From NCBI GenBank assembly GCA_035275285.1, contig DATENA010000069.1, positions 1 to 41,735 of the forward strand: a stretch of DNA of 41,735 nucleotides. Reading direction: 5' to 3'. Below the pieces are notes generated by a model that saw only the letters and a program-made list of their open reading frames with translations, was not told where the DNA came from and did no database searches. Source of the stretch: Chersky-265 sp035275285 (GTDB taxonomy: Bacteria; Fibrobacterota; Fibrobacteria; UBA11236). Numbering within the stretch: the stretch's first letter is position 1; every line of letters begins with the position of its first letter. A program made the position numbers and the translations under genes. This document shows, piece by piece, positions 25,151 to 34,653 of this stretch.

Positions 25151-28100
25151 TCAGAAAATACCCAGGTTGAACCCGACGAAAAAGCGGGGTTGCTTGACCT
25201 GGTCTATGTAGCGCTTGCGGTCGGCGGCGTCGTTCGCGAGCTGTTCTTCGCCGGGATCCCCGTTCGCCTTGGGCGCTCCGGTATGGCCGTAATCGTACCA
25301 GTAGAGATGGGCCGCCTTCAGATTGTTCCAGGGGAAGAAGACCTGGCCGAAGACGGAGAACGGCAGTTGGTGGTAGAGACGGAAGTTGAAGGCCAGCCGC
25401 GCGCCGTAGTCCAGCAGCAGGTATTGCTCGCCGTCCACCAGGCTCCGGTAGAGATGGTTGGGACGCGTGGACAGGGTGGTGCCCCATTCGCCCAGGCCCG
25501 TCAGCATGATCTGCTTCCAGGAAGTGGTCGGCCAGCCCGGCAGGAAGAACCCGGTCTTGAGGGGGATTTGCACGCCCGCCTGGCCGAAGGTGTAGGCCGA
25601 GCCTTCCATGATGTCGCGGCCGCGGTAGGTGAAATTGTACGGATAGCCGGACATGCGGTAATAGCCCAGGCGGTAGGAAATCACCCACAGGCTGGGCTCC
25701 AGTTCCCGGGTGATGGTGGTGTCGTAACCGTTGGTAGTGGCGTTGAAGGTGAGGTTGGCGGGCGTGGCCACGGTGGGGAACCGGTTCAGGAAAGCCCCTC
25801 CCTCCACGTTCGCGAACAAGGACAGGTGGCGGCCTATGGAGACGATCCCGCTGCCGCCCGCGTCCACGGTCCAGGGATCGAATTCCTGCTGGGTCAGCGC
25901 GGCCTGGGGCGTCGGCTTGCCTTGCAGCGAGCGTTCGATGAGGGTCAGGCTGTCCACCGCGGCCGCTTTGCCGGAATAGGTGGCCCAATAGCGACGGACC
26001 TGCCCCCACAAGCCTCCGCCCGTGGGCAGGAAGGTTCCCAGCATGCCCTTGGACCAGCCCCAACCCAGGTTGGCTTCGAAGTTGCGGTGCTGCGGCGCGT
26101 CCCGGAGGAAGTTGGAGCGCGGATTGTCGATGTACTGGGTATCCGGCGCGGTGAGATTGACGAGCCGGACCGATTGCGCGAAGTCCAGGGTGAGTTCCTG
26201 CTTGAAATAGCTGCCTCCCGCCTGGAAGTTATAAGGCAAGGGCATGACGGCCGAGGCCGCATACCGCTTCCAGGAGGCGTAGTTGAACTCCCGATCCACG
26301 TAGCTCACCGTGTCCACTCCCTGGCGGAATCCTCCCACCAGCACGTCCTCGGTATTGGACTCCACCACGTCATGATAGAGGGAGTAATACAGACTGGGCG
26401 ACCAGGAGTCGGTGGTATGCCGGTAGGATCCGTAGCCCAGGTAGCCGGAATACGAGAATTGGTAGTTCAAGGGCGCGTCCAGCCTGGAGCGCTTGGTGAC
26501 GGCCCCGGAAACCGATTGCGACCAGCCTCCGCCGGCCTCGCCGAAGGCCACGTTGAGGCCGAGCGCCAGGTCCGTATAGGAGCGGTCGCCGGAAATGAAG
26601 GTGGGCTGCACGGAGAGGAAAGGGGTGATGTCCAGGGCCAGGCCCGCCCCGCGCATTTCGCCCGTCTCGAATACCTTGGTGAAGTCTTCCTTCTTGGGCT
26701 TGACCAGGGGCAGGGTGTCGGTGGCATGGCCCAGGGCCGCGTCCGTGCGGGTCAGCGCCAGGGGCCGGCGGAAGATGCGGAACTGCTGCTTGCGGTAACC
26801 CTGGTAATACAGGGAGCCGTCGTGGGCCAGGGGTTCCATGGCCTGGCCGGCCACGCGGGTGGCCCGGTAGATGGCCGAATCCCCCGGCAGGCGCGCGTAG
26901 ACGTCGTAAACGCTATAGCCGGTGTCGAGAGCGTTGGAAGACCAGAACAGGGTGTCGTTTTCGAAGCGCAGGTGGCGGAACGCGCCGGCTTTCATGGGGG
27001 TGACGAAGTTGATCTTCCGGTTCTTGGCGAGCAGGAGCGTGTCCGGGAAGAGGGCCGAATCCTTGAGCGCGAGGAAAGGGTTGAAGCCGGCGGCGTCCGC
27101 GCTGATGGAGACGATGGCCTCCTTGTCCAGGATGCCCAGGGTGAAGTAGATGGAATCCCCCTTGGGCGTGAAACGGGGATTGTAGACCTGCTCGCCGTTG
27201 GAGAAGTTGGTGAGCTGCCAGGTGCGGCCCGTGGAATCGAGCAGGGCCAGGTTGCTGGACCCGTTTTTCTTGCGCGAGTAGACGATGAGGTTCTTGGCGG
27301 GATGATAGCTGGGATAGACGGCGCGTTCTTCCCAGGTCAGGCGGTGCCATTTGTCGTCTTCGCTCTTGTCGGCGCGGAACTCGTATTCCCAGATGTCCGT
27401 GAACTGCGCGTATTCGCCCCGGCGCGTGGTCAGGAGCCTGGTGTTGTCATGGTTGAACTCCAGCCCGGCGGAGCCGAACTCTTCGCTGCGCCGGGCGTGC
27501 GGCAGGGACTCCTTCTCCCGCACGTACCCGGTGGCGGAAGCGCCGAAGCGGGCGGGGCCGACGGCCCTGGGCCCGTACCCCTTGCCCAGGGCCTGGACCG
27601 GGTTCGCGAAGCGGAGGCGGGGCGCCGCTCCGGGCGTGTATCCCAACGGACCGCCGCCGGGGAAGAACCCGTCCTGCCTGGGATCGGGCACCGGGTCCGG
27701 GCCCGGACCCGGTGTCGGGCTGGGGGCGGGGGAGGCCGGGATCGGAGGCGTGGCCGGCTTGTCCACGGGATGCGAAGATTGGATCGTCCGGCCGCCGTCG
27801 ACGGGCTTCCAATAGATCCAGTTCAGCGGATAGCGGCGGTTCTCGGCATTGCCCAGCCAGGCCATGTATTTCCCGTCCGGGGAGAAGGCGAGGTTCTGCT
27901 GGTAGCTGCCCACCATGTCCTTGTCGGCGACGGGGTCCGGCGCGATGTCCTTGAAGTCCGCGTAGCGGTCGGCCAGGGAACGCTTGAAGTCCTCGAACAG
28001 ATCGGTGAGGTCGCGGCCGAACGCCTGGTACACGGACCAGGAGAAGTTCGCCAGGGGCTTGGGCCGGGCCAGGTCCCGCACCTTGTCCGCCCCGAAGCGA

Positions 28101-28819
28101 TCCTTCAGGTAGATCAGGAAGGCATAACCGGTGTTGTAGCAGCGTTCGGACTGGGTCCCATCCTCATCGGATTCGAACATCTCGATGAAGTCCAGGGTGG
28201 GCAGGGTGCCGGTCAGGTAGGCGTCACGCAGCACCATGTCCCGCTGGGAATCCCAGCTGTCATTGTCGTTCATGTAGGCTTCGAACTGGGCGATGCCCTC
28301 CACGTACCAGGTGGGGGCCACCAGCGGAATCCAGGGGAAGTGGAAGGAGTAGTTGACCTTGTCGGCGTAATTGTAGGTGCTGCCGTACAACTCCACCGCG
28401 TCCACCGGCGAGAGGAAGGCCGCGCGGCGCAAGGAGAAAATGTGGGCCAGCTCATGGGTCACCACGTTCCGGACCCAAAGCTGGCGGTTGCGCATCACCC
28501 AGTCTATGTGGGGGGCGAAGATCTCCACCTGGGAGAAGTTGTAGAAGGCGTGGCCGTTGGCCTCGTCCTCGTTGTCCGTGATCCAGATGTCGATACGCTG
28601 GAAATGGTTGTAGCCGTCGTACGCCTTGGCCAGGGTGGGCCAGACCGCTTCCGCCACCTTGAGCACCTCCCCCGCGAGCTGCTCATGCCGCTTTTCATAC
28701 CCCACGCGGTAATGGGTGGTTTCCAGGGTGAGTATTTTCTGCGCGGCGGCGGGAAGGAATCCACAGACCAGCGCGGACAGAAAGGCCGAAGACGCCAAGC
28801 GCAAGGAGGATTTTTGCAT
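25151..28819 (-). CDS. Gluzincin-like peptidase, TolB-like propeller and outer-membrane barrel in one chain
   Basis: ATG 28819 gives a signal peptide (MQKSSLRLASSAFLSALVCG, cleaved near AAAQ); TTG 28828 is a weaker start. The 1222 residues read as three parts. First, a peptidase-MA-like domain (about 30-290) with HELAH at 122-126 and a WYVEGIAQFEAY motif whose Glu (174) would be the third zinc ligand. Second, TolB-like blades (NLAFSPDGKYMAWLGN, RGEYAQFTDIWEYEF, NPRFTPKGDSIYFTLG), interrupted by a Pro-rich linker (about 345-385). Third, from about 720, alternating aromatic strands ending in FFVGFNLGIF, as expected of an outer-membrane barrel with terminal Phe. The catalytic motif is intact. 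Role unknown: perhaps a surface or periplasmic protease anchored by its own barrel. A tandem repeat lies directly upstream. Confidence 0.8.
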   Translation of the reverse strand: MQKSSLRLASSAFLSALVCGFLPAAAQKILTLETTHYRVGYEKRHEQLAGEVLKVAEAVWPTLAKAYDGYNHFQRIDIWITDNEDEANGHAFYNFSQVEIFAPHIDWVMRNRQLWVRNVVTHELAHIFSLRRAAFLSPVDAVELYGSTYNYADKVNYSFHFPWIPLVAPTWYVEGIAQFEAYMNDNDSWDSQRDMVLRDAYLTGTLPTLDFIEMFESDEDGTQSERCYNTGYAFLIYLKDRFGADKVRDLARPKPLANFSWSVYQAFGRDLTDLFEDFKRSLADRYADFKDIAPDPVADKDMVGSYQQNLAFSPDGKYMAWLGNAENRRYPLNWIYWKPVDGGRTIQSSHPVDKPATPPIPASPAPSPTPGPGPDPVPDPRQDGFFPGGGPLGYTPGAAPRLRFANPVQALGKGYGPRAVGPARFGASATGYVREKESLPHARRSEEFGSAGLEFNHDNTRLLTTRRGEYAQFTDIWEYEFRADKSEDDKWHRLTWEERAVYPSYHPAKNLIVYSRKKNGSSNLALLDSTGRTWQLTNFSNGEQVYNPRFTPKGDSIYFTLGILDKEAIVSISADAAGFNPFLALKDSALFPDTLLLAKNRKINFVTPMKAGAFRHLRFENDTLFWSSNALDTGYSVYDVYARLPGDSAIYRATRVAGQAMEPLAHDGSLYYQGYRKQQFRIFRRPLALTRTDAALGHATDTLPLVKPKKEDFTKVFETGEMRGAGLALDITPFLSVQPTFISGDRSYTDLALGLNVAFGEAGGGWSQSVSGAVTKRSRLDAPLNYQFSYSGYLGYGSYRHTTDSWSPSLYYSLYHDVVESNTEDVLVGGFRQGVDTVSYVDREFNYASWKRYAASAVMPLPYNFQAGGSYFKQELTLDFAQSVRLVNLTAPDTQYIDNPRSNFLRDAPQHRNFEANLGWGWSKGMLGTFLPTGGGLWGQVRRYWATYSGKAAAVDSLTLIERSLQGKPTPQAALTQQEFDPWTVDAGGSGIVSIGRHLSLFANVEGGAFLNRFPTVATPANLTFNATTNGYDTTITRELEPSLWVISYRLGYYRMSGYPYNFTYRGRDIMEGSAYTFGQAGVQIPLKTGFFLPGWPTTSWKQIMLTGLGEWGTTLSTRPNHLYRSLVDGEQYLLLDYGARLAFNFRLYHQLPFSVFGQVFFPWNNLKAAHLYWYDYGHTGAPKANGDPGEEQLANDAADRKRYIDQVKQPRFFVGFNLGIF

Positions 28820-28838
28820 AGTTACCAAATGTATGTTT

Positions 28839-28888
28839 AGTCAAAGAAAGGGCCAACCCAAATAGTCAATGAAAGGGCCAACCCGAAT
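28839..28888. repeat. Two tandem 25-bp direct repeats upstream of the membrane-protein gene
   Basis: Units at 28839-28863 and 28864-28888 are adjacent and match at 23 of 25 bases (core GAAAGGGCCAACCC). On the minus strand each unit ends with TTGACT, a -35-like hexamer, facing the membrane-protein gene whose start is 20 bp beyond the first unit. This is a candidate operator or duplicated promoter element. Confidence 0.6.
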
Positions 28889-28917
28889 TGTCGCGGAAAA
28901 GACGGAGTGTTCAGCGA

Positions 28918-29817
28918 CTAGATGAATGTACGCGCGATACGGATGGCCTGCCCGCCATAACTGCCGCCGAACAGCAGAAAATGGTTGAGCACATGGTAAA
29001 GCTGGTAGAGAGGCAGGCGATCGCGCCACCCGGCAGGCAGCGGCCAGGCTTCCTGGTACGCGGCGAGCACCCGCTCGGGGAACCCGCCGAATAGGAGCAT
29101 CATGCCCCATTCCGCTTCCCGGTCCGCGCAATAGCAGGCCGGGTCCACCAGGGCGGGCCCCCGCAAGGTCGCCAGGAAATTCCCGCTCCAGAGATCGCCG
29201 TGGATGAGCGAGGGCCGGGGCCGGTGCGCGAGCAGCGCAGGCAACCTGTCCAACAGTTTACCGTAGGTTTCCCGGTGATCCGGGGGCAGATCCCCCCGCC
29301 GGGCGAGCCGGTCCACCAGGGCGCCGAGGCGTTTCTGCCCGTAAAACGCGACCCAATCGTCGCTCCAGGCGTTTTCCTGGAGCGTCAGGCCGCAGAAATT
29401 ATCGCGATCGAACCCGAATCGCATTTCTCCCGTGCGGTGCAACTGGGCCAGGCCTCGCCCCAGGCGCTCCCAAGTGTCCGGCGAAGGGCTATCGGCGTCT
29501 GGTTCGAGGTACTCCAACACCAATAGGGAAGGCGTTCCGGGCGTATCCGGGCTCAGAGCTTCCGATTTGGGGAGGATCAGGGAGGTGCCGCTCGCCGCCA
29601 GGGCGGCCAGGCCTTCGGCTTCGCGGCGGAACAGGCCCGCCGGGGCCTCCGGATTCCATTTGCAGAAGCGGACCCCGGAAGCGGTGCGCAAACGGAAGGT
29701 CTGGTTGATGGATCCGCCGGGGACGGGTTCCAGGCTGATCAGCACGGGCATCGGCCGGCCCGAGTCCCGGTAAGCGGCCTCCAGGGCGGCCCGGAAGCCT
29801 TCAGGAAGCTGCGGCAT
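28918..29817 (-). CDS. Fructosamine/ketosamine-3-kinase family protein
   Basis: Members of this aminoglycoside-phosphotransferase-like family phosphorylate sugar amines on glycated proteins or free ketosamines, which leads to deglycation. The 299 residues match the usual length. Visible marks are the N-lobe GGSINQTFRL, FCKWNP and FRREAEGLAAL, the catalytic loop HGDLWSGN at 206-213, and the metal-binding LVDPACYCADREAEWGM (Asp225). The ATG at 29817 overlaps the end of the phosphatase gene by 17 bp, so the two are cotranscribed and probably coupled. A phosphatase-kinase pair of this sort is often seen together in bacteria; here they trail the trp genes. The substrate is not determinable from sequence. 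Confidence 0.9.
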   Translation of the reverse strand: MPQLPEGFRAALEAAYRDSGRPMPVLISLEPVPGGSINQTFRLRTASGVRFCKWNPEAPAGLFRREAEGLAALAASGTSLILPKSEALSPDTPGTPSLLVLEYLEPDADSPSPDTWERLGRGLAQLHRTGEMRFGFDRDNFCGLTLQENAWSDDWVAFYGQKRLGALVDRLARRGDLPPDHRETYGKLLDRLPALLAHRPRPSLIHGDLWSGNFLATLRGPALVDPACYCADREAEWGMMLLFGGFPERVLAAYQEAWPLPAGWRDRLPLYQLYHVLNHFLLFGGSYGGQAIRIARTFI

Positions 29818-30301
29818 CCCCGGTCGCGAGCGTTCCGGTCTCCATCTTTTCCAGGAGGCCGGCGCAGCAGCGGTTGAGCATCTCGTACACCTTGTCGAAC
29901 TCGTAGGGGCCGCCGTAATACGGATCGGGGACGTCCTGCTCCGAGTCGCGTTCGCTGTCGAAATCCCGCATCAGGCGGATCTTGCCTTTGAAGCCGGGCG
30001 GGCACAGGGCGTCCAGGTCCCGCAGGTTGTTCCGATCCATGGCGAGGATCAGGTCGAATTCCCGGAAGTCGTCCCGGCTCACCTGGCGGCACAGACTGGG
30101 CAGGTGCACGCCGCGCTTTTTGGCCGCGGAAACGGAGCGCGGATCGGGCGGCTGCCCGACGTGCCAGTCGCCCGTGCCGGCGGAGTCGGCCAGGTAGCGT
30201 CCTTCCAGCCCGCGCTCGCGCACCAGATGGGCGAAGATGCCCTCCGCGATGGGGGAGCGGCAGATGTTGCCCAGGCAGACGAACAGGACCTTGGCGCTCA
30301 A
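29801..30301 (-). CDS. Low-molecular-weight protein-tyrosine-phosphatase family protein
   Basis: The 166-residue product has the LMW-PTP signature at its N-terminus: VCLGNICRSP, with nucleophile Cys9 and Arg15 of the CX5R loop, and the general-acid Asp126 in DPYYGG. The family includes tyrosine phosphatases and some enzymes acting on small phosphates. The start is TTG 30301, reading MSAKVLFVCLGN, and it overlaps the trpC stop (TTGA), so translation is coupled; no other start keeps the catalytic loop. Its end overlaps the fructosamine-kinase-like gene, suggesting a joint task such as protein deglycation or control of phosphosugar intermediates. That link is inferred from arrangement only. Confidence 0.92.
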   Translation of the reverse strand: MSAKVLFVCLGNICRSPIAEGIFAHLVRERGLEGRYLADSAGTGDWHVGQPPDPRSVSAAKKRGVHLPSLCRQVSRDDFREFDLILAMDRNNLRDLDALCPPGFKGKIRLMRDFDSERDSEQDVPDPYYGGPYEFDKVYEMLNRCCAGLLEKMETGTLATGDAAAS

Positions 30302-31107
30302 AAGGAAAGGATCTCCGCGAGGGCGGCCTTCACGTCCTTCTGCTTGATTAAGCTCTCGCCGATGAGGGCGGCCTGGATCCCGGCGCCGGCCAGGGCCCGC
30401 AGATCTTCCTTCTTGAAGATGCCGGATTCGGAAACCACCGGGGTGCCGTCCGGGATCAGGGGCCTCAGGCGGTAGGTGGTTTCCAGGGAGGTGAGGAAGG
30501 TCTTGAGATCGCGGTTGTTGATGCCGATGATGGGCGAGCCCGCGTCCACGGCCACCTTCACTTCCTCCTCGGTATGGACCTCCACCAGGGGGGTGAGCTT
30601 GAGCTCCGCGCCCAGGGCGATCATGGAGGCGAGCTGCTTGGGCTTCAGGCAGGCCACGATGAGCAGATAGGCGCTGGCGCCCAGCACCTTGGCCTCGAAG
30701 ATCTGGTACGGGTCCACGATGAAGTCCTTGCGCAAGGTGGGCAGCCCCACGTTGCGGGAGATGTCCCGGAGATAGCGGTCGTGGCCCTGGAAATGATCTT
30801 CCTCGGTGAGGACGGAGAGGGCGGACGCGCCGCCGGCCTGGTACGCCTTGGCGATCTCCAGGGGCTTGAAATCGTCGCGGATGACGCCGCGCGAAGGGGA
30901 CGCCTTCTTCACTTCCGCGATCACGTGGATGCCCTGCCCGCCGGACGCGGAGGTCTTGGGAGCCGCGAGGGCGGCGAGGAAATCCAGGGCGGGCGGCGGC
31001 AGGCCGCGGGCCTTGGCTTCGATGTCGGCCAGGGACACGTCGCCCTTCAGGTCCGCCAGTCTGGCGGCCTTGGCCTTGAGGATCTTGTCCAGGATGTTGC
31101 TTGGCAT
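30298..31107 (-). CDS. trpC: Indole-3-glycerol phosphate synthase
   Basis: TrpC closes the indole ring of CdRP to form indole-3-glycerol phosphate, the fourth step of tryptophan synthesis. The 269-residue TIM barrel is not fused to TrpF. Motifs in order: IAEVKKASPSRGVI, SVLTEEDHFQG, LPTLRKDFIVDPYQ, GINNRDLKTF, VSESGI and IGESLI, all with the expected catalytic Lys and Glu residues. The start ATG 31107 lies 25 bp after the trpD stop. A TATAAT on the minus strand straddles the trpD end, 24 bp before this start; it may be an internal promoter but has no clear -35. Genes trpF, trpB and trpA are not in the window. Confidence 0.95.
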   Translation of the reverse strand: MPSNILDKILKAKAARLADLKGDVSLADIEAKARGLPPPALDFLAALAAPKTSASGGQGIHVIAEVKKASPSRGVIRDDFKPLEIAKAYQAGGASALSVLTEEDHFQGHDRYLRDISRNVGLPTLRKDFIVDPYQIFEAKVLGASAYLLIVACLKPKQLASMIALGAELKLTPLVEVHTEEEVKVAVDAGSPIIGINNRDLKTFLTSLETTYRLRPLIPDGTPVVSESGIFKKEDLRALAGAGIQAALIGESLIKQKDVKAALAEILSF

Positions 31108-31132
31108 GGTATCGGACCGCCGGATTATTATA

Positions 31133-32155
31133 TCATGCGGCCGCGAACGATCGCGAGTGGGAAACCCATTGCTCCAGGGTCTTGCGCGCCGCTCCCGACT
31201 CCACGGACTTGCGGGCCAGGGCCACGCCGCCCTGCAGATCCGGGGCCACGCCGCCCACGTACAGGGCCGCTCCCGCGTTCAGCAGGACGATGTCCAGCGC
31301 GGCCGATCGCTTCCCGTCCAAAACACCACGGATGATGGCGGCGTTCGCGGGCGCGTCCCCGCCCATCAGATCCGCCGCCGTGCACAGGGAGAAACCCAGG
31401 TCCTGGGGATTGAGGACATAGTCCGTGACGGCCCCGTCCTTGAGCTCCGACACCCGGGTGGGAGCGGTCAGGCTGATCTCGTCCATTCCGTCCGTGCCCG
31501 CCACGATCATCACGTGCTCGGAGCGCAGTTCCGCCAGCACCTCCGCCAGGGTGCGGGTGAGGTTCAGATCGTAAACCCCGATCAGCTGCCGCCTGGCCCG
31601 GGCGGGGTTGAGCATGGGTCCCAGCAGGTTGAAGATGGTGCGCTGCCCCAGCTCCTGGCGGGCCCCCGCCACGTGCTTGAAGGAGGCGTGCAGCTTGGAC
31701 GCGAAGAGGAAGCCGATGCGGCATTTGTCCACGCAATCGCCCACCTGCTCCGGGGTCAGCTCCAGGTTGACGCCCAGCTCCTGCAGCACGTTGGCGCTGC
31801 CGCAGCGGCTGCTCATGGCCCGGTTGCCGTGCTTGGCCACCGCCACGCCCCCGCCCGCGGCCACGATGGCGGCCGCGGTGGAGATGTTGAACGATCCGCT
31901 GTGATCGCCGCCCGTGCCGCAAGTGTCCACCACCGGCTTGGCCGAGGTGGGCACCAAGGTGGCCTTCTCGCGCAAGATGGTGACGGCGGCGGCGATTTCC
32001 TGGGGCGTCTCGCCCTTGATGCGCAAGGCGATGAGGAAGCCGCCGATCTGGGCGGGCGTCCATCGGCCTTCCATGATGCCGGCCATGGCCCCCTGCATTT
32101 CCGCGAAGGCCAAATCCTCGCCTTTGATGAGTTTTCCGAGCAGCGGGGCGATCAT
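31133..32155 (-). CDS. trpD: Anthranilate phosphoribosyltransferase
   Basis: TrpD transfers phosphoribose from PRPP to anthranilate. The 340-residue product has the family's full length and motifs: DTCGTGGD (GTGGD at 80-84, PRPP binding), FNISTAAAIVAAGGG, KHGNRAMSS (from 108), and NLLGPMLNPARARRQLIGVYD. The metal-binding DGMDEISL follows further on. ATG 32155 lies one base after the trpG stop (TGA-C-ATG), so TrpG and TrpD translation is probably coupled. It is a separate chain, not a TrpGD fusion. Confidence 0.97.
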   Translation of the reverse strand: MIAPLLGKLIKGEDLAFAEMQGAMAGIMEGRWTPAQIGGFLIALRIKGETPQEIAAAVTILREKATLVPTSAKPVVDTCGTGGDHSGSFNISTAAAIVAAGGGVAVAKHGNRAMSSRCGSANVLQELGVNLELTPEQVGDCVDKCRIGFLFASKLHASFKHVAGARQELGQRTIFNLLGPMLNPARARRQLIGVYDLNLTRTLAEVLAELRSEHVMIVAGTDGMDEISLTAPTRVSELKDGAVTDYVLNPQDLGFSLCTAADLMGGDAPANAAIIRGVLDGKRSAALDIVLLNAGAALYVGGVAPDLQGGVALARKSVESGAARKTLEQWVSHSRSFAAA

Positions 32156-32156
32156 G

Positions 32157-32774
32157 TCAGGCGCCTTTCATGGCGAGGAAGTTCCGGATCATGGCCTTGC
32201 CATGCTCGGTGAGGATGGATTCGGGATGGAATTGGACGCCGAAGATGGGCCGCGTCCGGTGGCGCATGGCCATGATCAGGGTCCCGTCTCCGGCGGCCCC
32301 CCGGGCCGCCGATGCCATGGCCGCCTCGTCCTTGCAGGTCGCCGTGATCTCCAGCTCCGCGGGCAGGCCCTCTTTTTTGACGATCAAGGAATGGTAACGC
32401 GTGGCGTTGAAGGTCTTGGGCAGGCCGGCGAATAGCCCCTTGCCGTCGCATTCCATCACGGAAAGCTTGCCGTGCATCGGGGCCGGGGCCCGCACCACCT
32501 CGCCGCCGAACGCTTCGCCCATGGCTTGGTGCCCCAGGCACACGCCGAACAAGGGGATGGAGGCGGGGACGTTGCGGATCAGCTCCACCGAGATGCCGGC
32601 TTCCGCGGGCGTGCAGGGACCGGGCGAGACCACGATGTGGGTGGGCCCGAGGGCCAGCGCCTCGGCCACGGTGAGCTTGTCGTTGCGCACCACCTTCAGA
32701 TCGGGATTGATCTCCCCGAAATACTGCATCAGGTTGAAGGTGAAGGAATCGTAGTTATCGAGTATCAGGATCAT
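32157..32774 (-). CDS. trpG: Anthranilate synthase glutamine amidotransferase subunit
   Basis: TrpG delivers ammonia from glutamine to TrpE. The 205-residue class I amidotransferase has MILILDNYDSFTFNL at its start, HIVVSPGPCTP, the nucleophile Cys79 in GVCLGHQ, and the His183-Glu185 pair in GVQFHPES. It could also serve 4-amino-4-deoxychorismate synthesis, as such subunits often do. ATG 32774 is chosen because it begins at the family's conserved first strand; an upstream in-frame ATG at 32810 falls inside the adjoining repeat. The upstream neighbour is trpE, separated by about 200 bp of palindromic repeat, unlike the tight spacing of trpG-trpD. Confidence 0.95.
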   Translation of the reverse strand: MILILDNYDSFTFNLMQYFGEINPDLKVVRNDKLTVAEALALGPTHIVVSPGPCTPAEAGISVELIRNVPASIPLFGVCLGHQAMGEAFGGEVVRAPAPMHGKLSVMECDGKGLFAGLPKTFNATRYHSLIVKKEGLPAELEITATCKDEAAMASAARGAAGDGTLIMAMRHRTRPIFGVQFHPESILTEHGKAMIRNFLAMKGA

Positions 32775-32799
32775 GGGGCCGCTCGATAGAGTGAAAAAA

Positions 32800-32967
32800 T
32801 CAAAGCGCAAAAGTCAAAGGGCAAAATGGAAGAAAAAGAAAAGACCGGAACGGAACGGCTACCGAGCGGAGATGCCGCCGTGCCCATCCGTGGGCGGCAA
32901 ATCTCCATCCCGCGCGCGGAGCGCCCGGATAAATTTTGAACTTTGCACTTTGACTTTTGCACTTTGA
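32800..32967. repeat. Intergenic palindromic element, copy 2, inside the trp operon
   Basis: Left arm 32800-32825 and right arm 32942-32967 are inverted copies with 24 of 26 positions matching. The interior has a further stem, GGAGATGCCGCC (32868-32879) against GGCGGCAAATCTCC (32893-32906). The right arm shares an identical 24-nt stretch (32937-32960) with copy 1 downstream of dnaA (1865-1888). It fills the gap between trpE and trpG. Whether it ends, processes or merely interrupts the transcript cannot be told from sequence. Confidence 0.75.
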
Positions 32968-32976
32968 CTTCTCTTC

Positions 32977-34449
<1,473 letters not shown>

Positions 34450-34487
34450 ACCTTTGCGGAATCTAACAAAATCAAGGAAAAAGGGCA

Positions 34488-34514
34488 TTCCTGGGCGCAG
34501 TCCGGCGATATAAT
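34488..34514 (+). promoter_or_regulatory. Possible promoter for the subtilase gene
   Basis: A perfect TATAAT at 34509-34514 lies in the spacer between divergent trpE and the subtilase gene. The best -35 candidate is TTCCTG at 34488-34493, with a short 15-bp spacing and poor match, so the call is tentative. Confidence 0.25.
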
Positions 34515-34653
34515 AGGGATCCGAGGGGGTGTCCATGCGCAAAGGAACTCGAAGCGGTTTGCCGGTATCGCTGCGACCGGGCTTCCGGCAAATCCACCCC
34601 GGAGGCGCGCGAGCGAAGGCAACCGCCCCCGAATGAGGTAGAATGTAGAAGCC

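Noticed and set aside
25190..28840. A plus-strand frame of about 1200 codons opposite the membrane protease gene
   Set aside because: No motifs or signal peptide; the minus strand has the signal peptide, HELAH site and barrel pattern.
34450..34653. A tryptophan attenuator before trpE
   Set aside because: I found no short frame with adjacent Trp codons and no terminator/antiterminator pair upstream of trpE.
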